From: Methylobacterium gossipiicola
GTDB taxonomy: Bacteria; Pseudomonadota; Alphaproteobacteria; Rhizobiales; Beijerinckiaceae
Length of the DNA stretch: 64,000 nucleotides
Direction: 5' to 3'
Assembly (NCBI RefSeq): GCF_900113485.1
Contig: NZ_FOPM01000005.1
Coordinates: 62,001-126,000 of the forward strand
Below the pieces are notes generated by a model. The model was given only the letters and a program-made list of their open reading frames with translations, was not told where the DNA came from and did not search any database. The first letter of the stretch is position 1, and each line of letters starts with the position of its first letter. Positions 62,701 through 64,000 of this stretch are shown piece by piece. The position numbers and the translations under genes are program-made.

Positions 62701-64000
62701 AGGGCGACGAGGGCGTGCGTCCGGGCATCGACCCGATCCGTGAGCGCTTCCGCCCGGCTGTCGACGAGGCCGTCGAGGGCCGTCAGCATCTCGTCGAACA
62801 GGGCGCGCAGGCCCTGCGTGCGATCGTCCACGGCCGCCGCGAGACGGGCGCCACGTCCCTCGACGAGGTCGTCGAGTTTGCCGAGGCGTTCGTCGAACAG
62901 GGTGGTCAAGGCGTGGGTGCGGGCATCGATGGCGTCGTTCACCTGTGCCCCTCGCCCATCGACGATCTGGCCGAGGAGGTCGATGCGATGGTCGAACATG
63001 GCCGCGAGGCTGAGGGTCCGGCCGTCCACGGTCTCCGCGAAGGTGCCGCTGCGCTGCTGCACGAGGGTATCGAGCTCGGCGAGGCGGTCTTGGAACAGGG
63101 TCCCGAGGGACTGGATGCGCTCGCCGATGGCGTTCGCGATTCCGCCGGCATCCCGTGTCACCAGGGCGTCGATCTCGCCGATGCGCTCCTGCAACAGGGT
63201 GGCCAGGGTTTGCGTCCGGGCGTCGAGGGTCTGCCCGATCTGTCGGCCGCGCTCGTCCGTGAGGCGCGACAGCGTGCCGAGATGCTCCTCGAACAGGGTC
63301 GTCAGCGTCCGTGCACGCTCCTCGAGGGTCCGTCCGATCTGCCGACCACGCTCGTCCGTCAGGCTCGACAGGCTGCCGAGATGTTCGTCGAGCAGGCCCG
63401 CCAGGGTCCGGCCACGCTCATCCAGGGTCTGCCCGACCTGTCGGGCATGCTCATCCGTCAGGCTCGCCAACGTACCGAGATTTTCCTCGAACAGGCTCGC
63501 CAGGACACGGGCGCGCGCGTCGAGGCTCTGCCCGATCTCGCGACCGCGCTCGTCCGTGAGATTCGCGAAACGGCCGAGGTGCTCGTCGAACAGGTTCGCC
63601 AGGGTCCGGGTCCGCTCGTCCAGGGTATGGGCCGACAGGGCGGCCCGGCCATCCACGGCATCCTTGAAGGTGGTCAGACGCTCGTCGAACAGGGTGGCGA
63701 GGGTCTTGGTGCGGGCATCGATGGCCTCGGCGACCTCCGTCGCGCGTCCGTCCACGACCTCCCCGATGGCGCCGAGATGCCGGTCGAACAGGGCCGTGAG
63801 GGTGTGGGTGCGTTCATCCACGGCCTCGGCGAAGCCGCCGCTGCGGCGCTCCACGAGTTCGTCGAGCTGACCGATGCGGCCGTCGAACAGGCCGTCGAGG
63901 GCCTTGATGCGCTGCTCCAGGGCGGCGACGAGGCCGGATTCGTCCTGGTTCACCAGGGTGTCGAGCTGGCCGAGGCGGGTGTCGAAGGTGGTGGCGAGGT
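59784..64000 (-). CDS. Giant coiled-coil repeat protein, GPR-like (3' part)
   Basis: Open through the right edge, so only the last 1405 or so residues are visible. From the left of the gene product: at least eighteen 33-residue repeats (62208-63989), then about 500 residues of further helical coiled coil (60660-62208), a Pro/Ala/Val-rich linker (about 60130-60660) and a conserved C-terminal domain of about 110 residues (ALEIISADIARMIDHRTAVD, YVAEFERLMEDVSRNDPDAK, LTSETGKVYTMLAHASGRF). The architecture resembles the apolipoprotein-like Growth Pole Ring protein of Agrobacterium, a scaffold at the growth pole. No transmembrane helix is visible. Homology to GPR is inferred. Confidence 0.7.
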   Translation of the reverse strand, partial: LATTFDTRLGQLDTLVNQDESGLVAALEQRIKALDGLFDGRIGQLDELVERRSGGFAEAVDERTHTLTALFDRHLGAIGEVVDGRATEVAEAIDARTKTLATLFDERLTTFKDAVDGRAALSAHTLDERTRTLANLFDEHLGRFANLTDERGREIGQSLDARARVLASLFEENLGTLASLTDEHARQVGQTLDERGRTLAGLLDEHLGSLSSLTDERGRQIGRTLEERARTLTTLFEEHLGTLSRLTDERGRQIGQTLDARTQTLATLLQERIGEIDALVTRDAGGIANAIGERIQSLGTLFQDRLAELDTLVQQRSGTFAETVDGRTLSLAAMFDHRIDLLGQIVDGRGAQVNDAIDARTHALTTLFDERLGKLDDLVEGRGARLAAAVDDRTQGLRALFDEMLTALDGLVDSRAEALTDRVDARTHALVALFDERLGHLDELVDGRGARLADSVDERTKGLRTLFDEMLTALDGLVDSRADALTDRVDARTKALVALFDERLRALDGFVGDGEGSITRRVEERTRILAQLFDDGLARLDGLVGTRSDALGQHVDAKTQALTTVFEERLGALDALISGRAADLARTIDSQGTALTRAVETSSESFTDRINARMKVFASLVAARGDDLAAALDDRQDAYAALVDARSAAMLKAFDERVERHAALAEAHTTALATTLDQRNEAVAAIIEARGQSVAQHLAKSAEIFVQAVERQGGTLVETLDARGATMIEALAARSDQLRTVVDGPVAGLVDALTESGQAIERALTTAGEPLVESLRQRTAELEARSKAAADALLVTIDGGASRAIASLTEANEALNHDLAAVLQRVEGAQVALGELVTGAGSTLDAVETGLAARVEQFQEVLESIAGETERAGRGVAEQVGELKTVAEGALKEAAELAASLDTRSQTLNDLGRTHAETLTGAADSLQTAEERLSSAIAARGTTLEGVLARIAERSGSLEAETARFDALIAETLQRAEARARAIGAELTETAQGTSARVTEAFEGLRSGADAEGERTAEGVRAAIDAASREMTAVFEAASGRFGDSVAGLREMANEIKRELDATRAEIQRGLRDLPRETQDATGEMRRVVSDQIKALSELTTLVARTDRAVDIARPAATVPAPVATAPVVAESAQPHVAPAPAPVAPTESQAPAVQAPVSRVPAVQAPAPAVSKPSQGMSIIPAAVGRATPGPKGTDRSWLSDLLSRASLDDDGDEAVANPNLPATIPAPSNAKAPAAPATSGKAEPAKAKASTDAVSKAKASTDAKANASAVPGPATEAARGDKAVVERGRTALEIISADIARMIDHRTAVDLWERYRRGEPNLFDESLYTAQGRQTFAEVRRRYAADADFRRTVDRYVAEFERLMEDVSRNDPDAKRTDAYLTSETGKVYTMLAHASGRFEGA
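62208..63989 (-). repeat. Eighteen exact 99-bp (33-residue) tandem coding repeats
   Basis: Every repeat is exactly 33 codons with no insertion or deletion; each starts with a block such as LFDERL, LFDEHL or LFEENL. Each 33-mer is three 11-residue units (for example LFDEHLGRFAN, LTDERGREIGQ, SLDARARVLAS), a hendecad pattern. Repeats at 62703-62801 and 62505-62603 differ at only two residues, so a 198-bp block (62703-62900) was duplicated as 62505-62702. The array continues beyond 64000. Confidence 0.92.

Noticed and set aside
1..64000. CRISPR array, prophage, insertion sequence or anti-phage system
   Set aside because: No regularly spaced direct repeats with unique spacers, no transposase, integrase, restriction or toxin-antitoxin signature. 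The only regular repeats are the in-frame coding ones at 62208-63989, which have no unique spacers.

Overview
This window reads as an ordinary, gene-dense stretch of chromosome from a very GC-rich alphaproteobacterium of the Hyphomicrobiales (Rhizobiales), most likely Methylobacteriaceae. The placement is inferred from gene content, not from a database match. Supporting signs are a LexA box of the GTTC-N7-GTTC type, homospermidine synthase, a NadQ-type regulator next to nadABC, DUF1489 and DUF2007 genes, a STAS-MlaE fusion, a PodJ-like polar scaffold, and a giant repeat protein resembling the Growth Pole Ring (GPR) protein of polar-growing Rhizobiales. I see no phage, transposon, integrase, CRISPR array, toxin-antitoxin pair, tRNA or rRNA.

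Layout. 1-3.3 kb: 5' end of gltX, comEC, and lexA with a promoter carrying three LexA half-sites. 3.5-7.7 kb: a polyamine cluster (ornithine decarboxylase, a GNAT acetyltransferase, homospermidine synthase) with a structured leader before the decarboxylase. 8-10.5 kb: Tat-exported OpgD-like glucan protein, a RimI-like acetyltransferase and a small secreted protein. 10.7-15.4 kb: glyQ and glyS, separated by a secreted protein, an EamA transporter and a 200-bp run of stem-loops. 15.6-19 kb: small secreted protein, SppA-like protease, TrmN6-like methyltransferase and DUF2007, divergent from a polyprenyl synthase. 19-28 kb: GGDEF-EAL protein, ispE, TPR protein, ETF-ubiquinone oxidoreductase, uracil-DNA glycosylase, zinc metalloprotease and moaB. 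28-35 kb: a beta-oxidation set (acyl-CoA dehydrogenase, thiolase, FadJ-like enzyme) with a DUF2059 gene and an opposite-strand EAL gene inside it. 35.7-39 kb: PodJ-like scaffold. 39-45 kb: DUF3429, PdeM and Lhr (a ligase-associated DNA-damage pair), an HSL-type hydrolase, DUF6460 and an L,D-transpeptidase. 45.3-50 kb: nadQ-nadA-nadB-nadC with two palindromic operators. 50-53 kb: acetyltransferase, thiE, thiD and an XRE-cupin regulator. 53-58 kb: an Mla-type lipid transport operon headed by an MFS gene. 58-64 kb: CheZ-like phosphatase, DUF1489, and the 3' part of the GPR-like gene, which runs off the window.

How they work together. Ornithine decarboxylase supplies putrescine for homospermidine synthase. 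NadQ probably represses nadA, nadB and nadC through the paired palindromes. ETF-QO accepts electrons from acyl-CoA dehydrogenases such as the one at 33.6 kb. PodJ-like, GPR-like, CheZ-like, L,D-transpeptidase and the two EAL proteins together suggest a cell that grows from the pole and controls polarity and motility.

I found no convincing new defence or mobile system. The signals most worth following are the exactly periodic 33-residue repeat array at the right end, the twin stem-loops with a shared loop in the decarboxylase leader, the triple LexA half-site, the tandem nad operators, the stem-loop run after glyQ, and the apparent CTG start of lhr.
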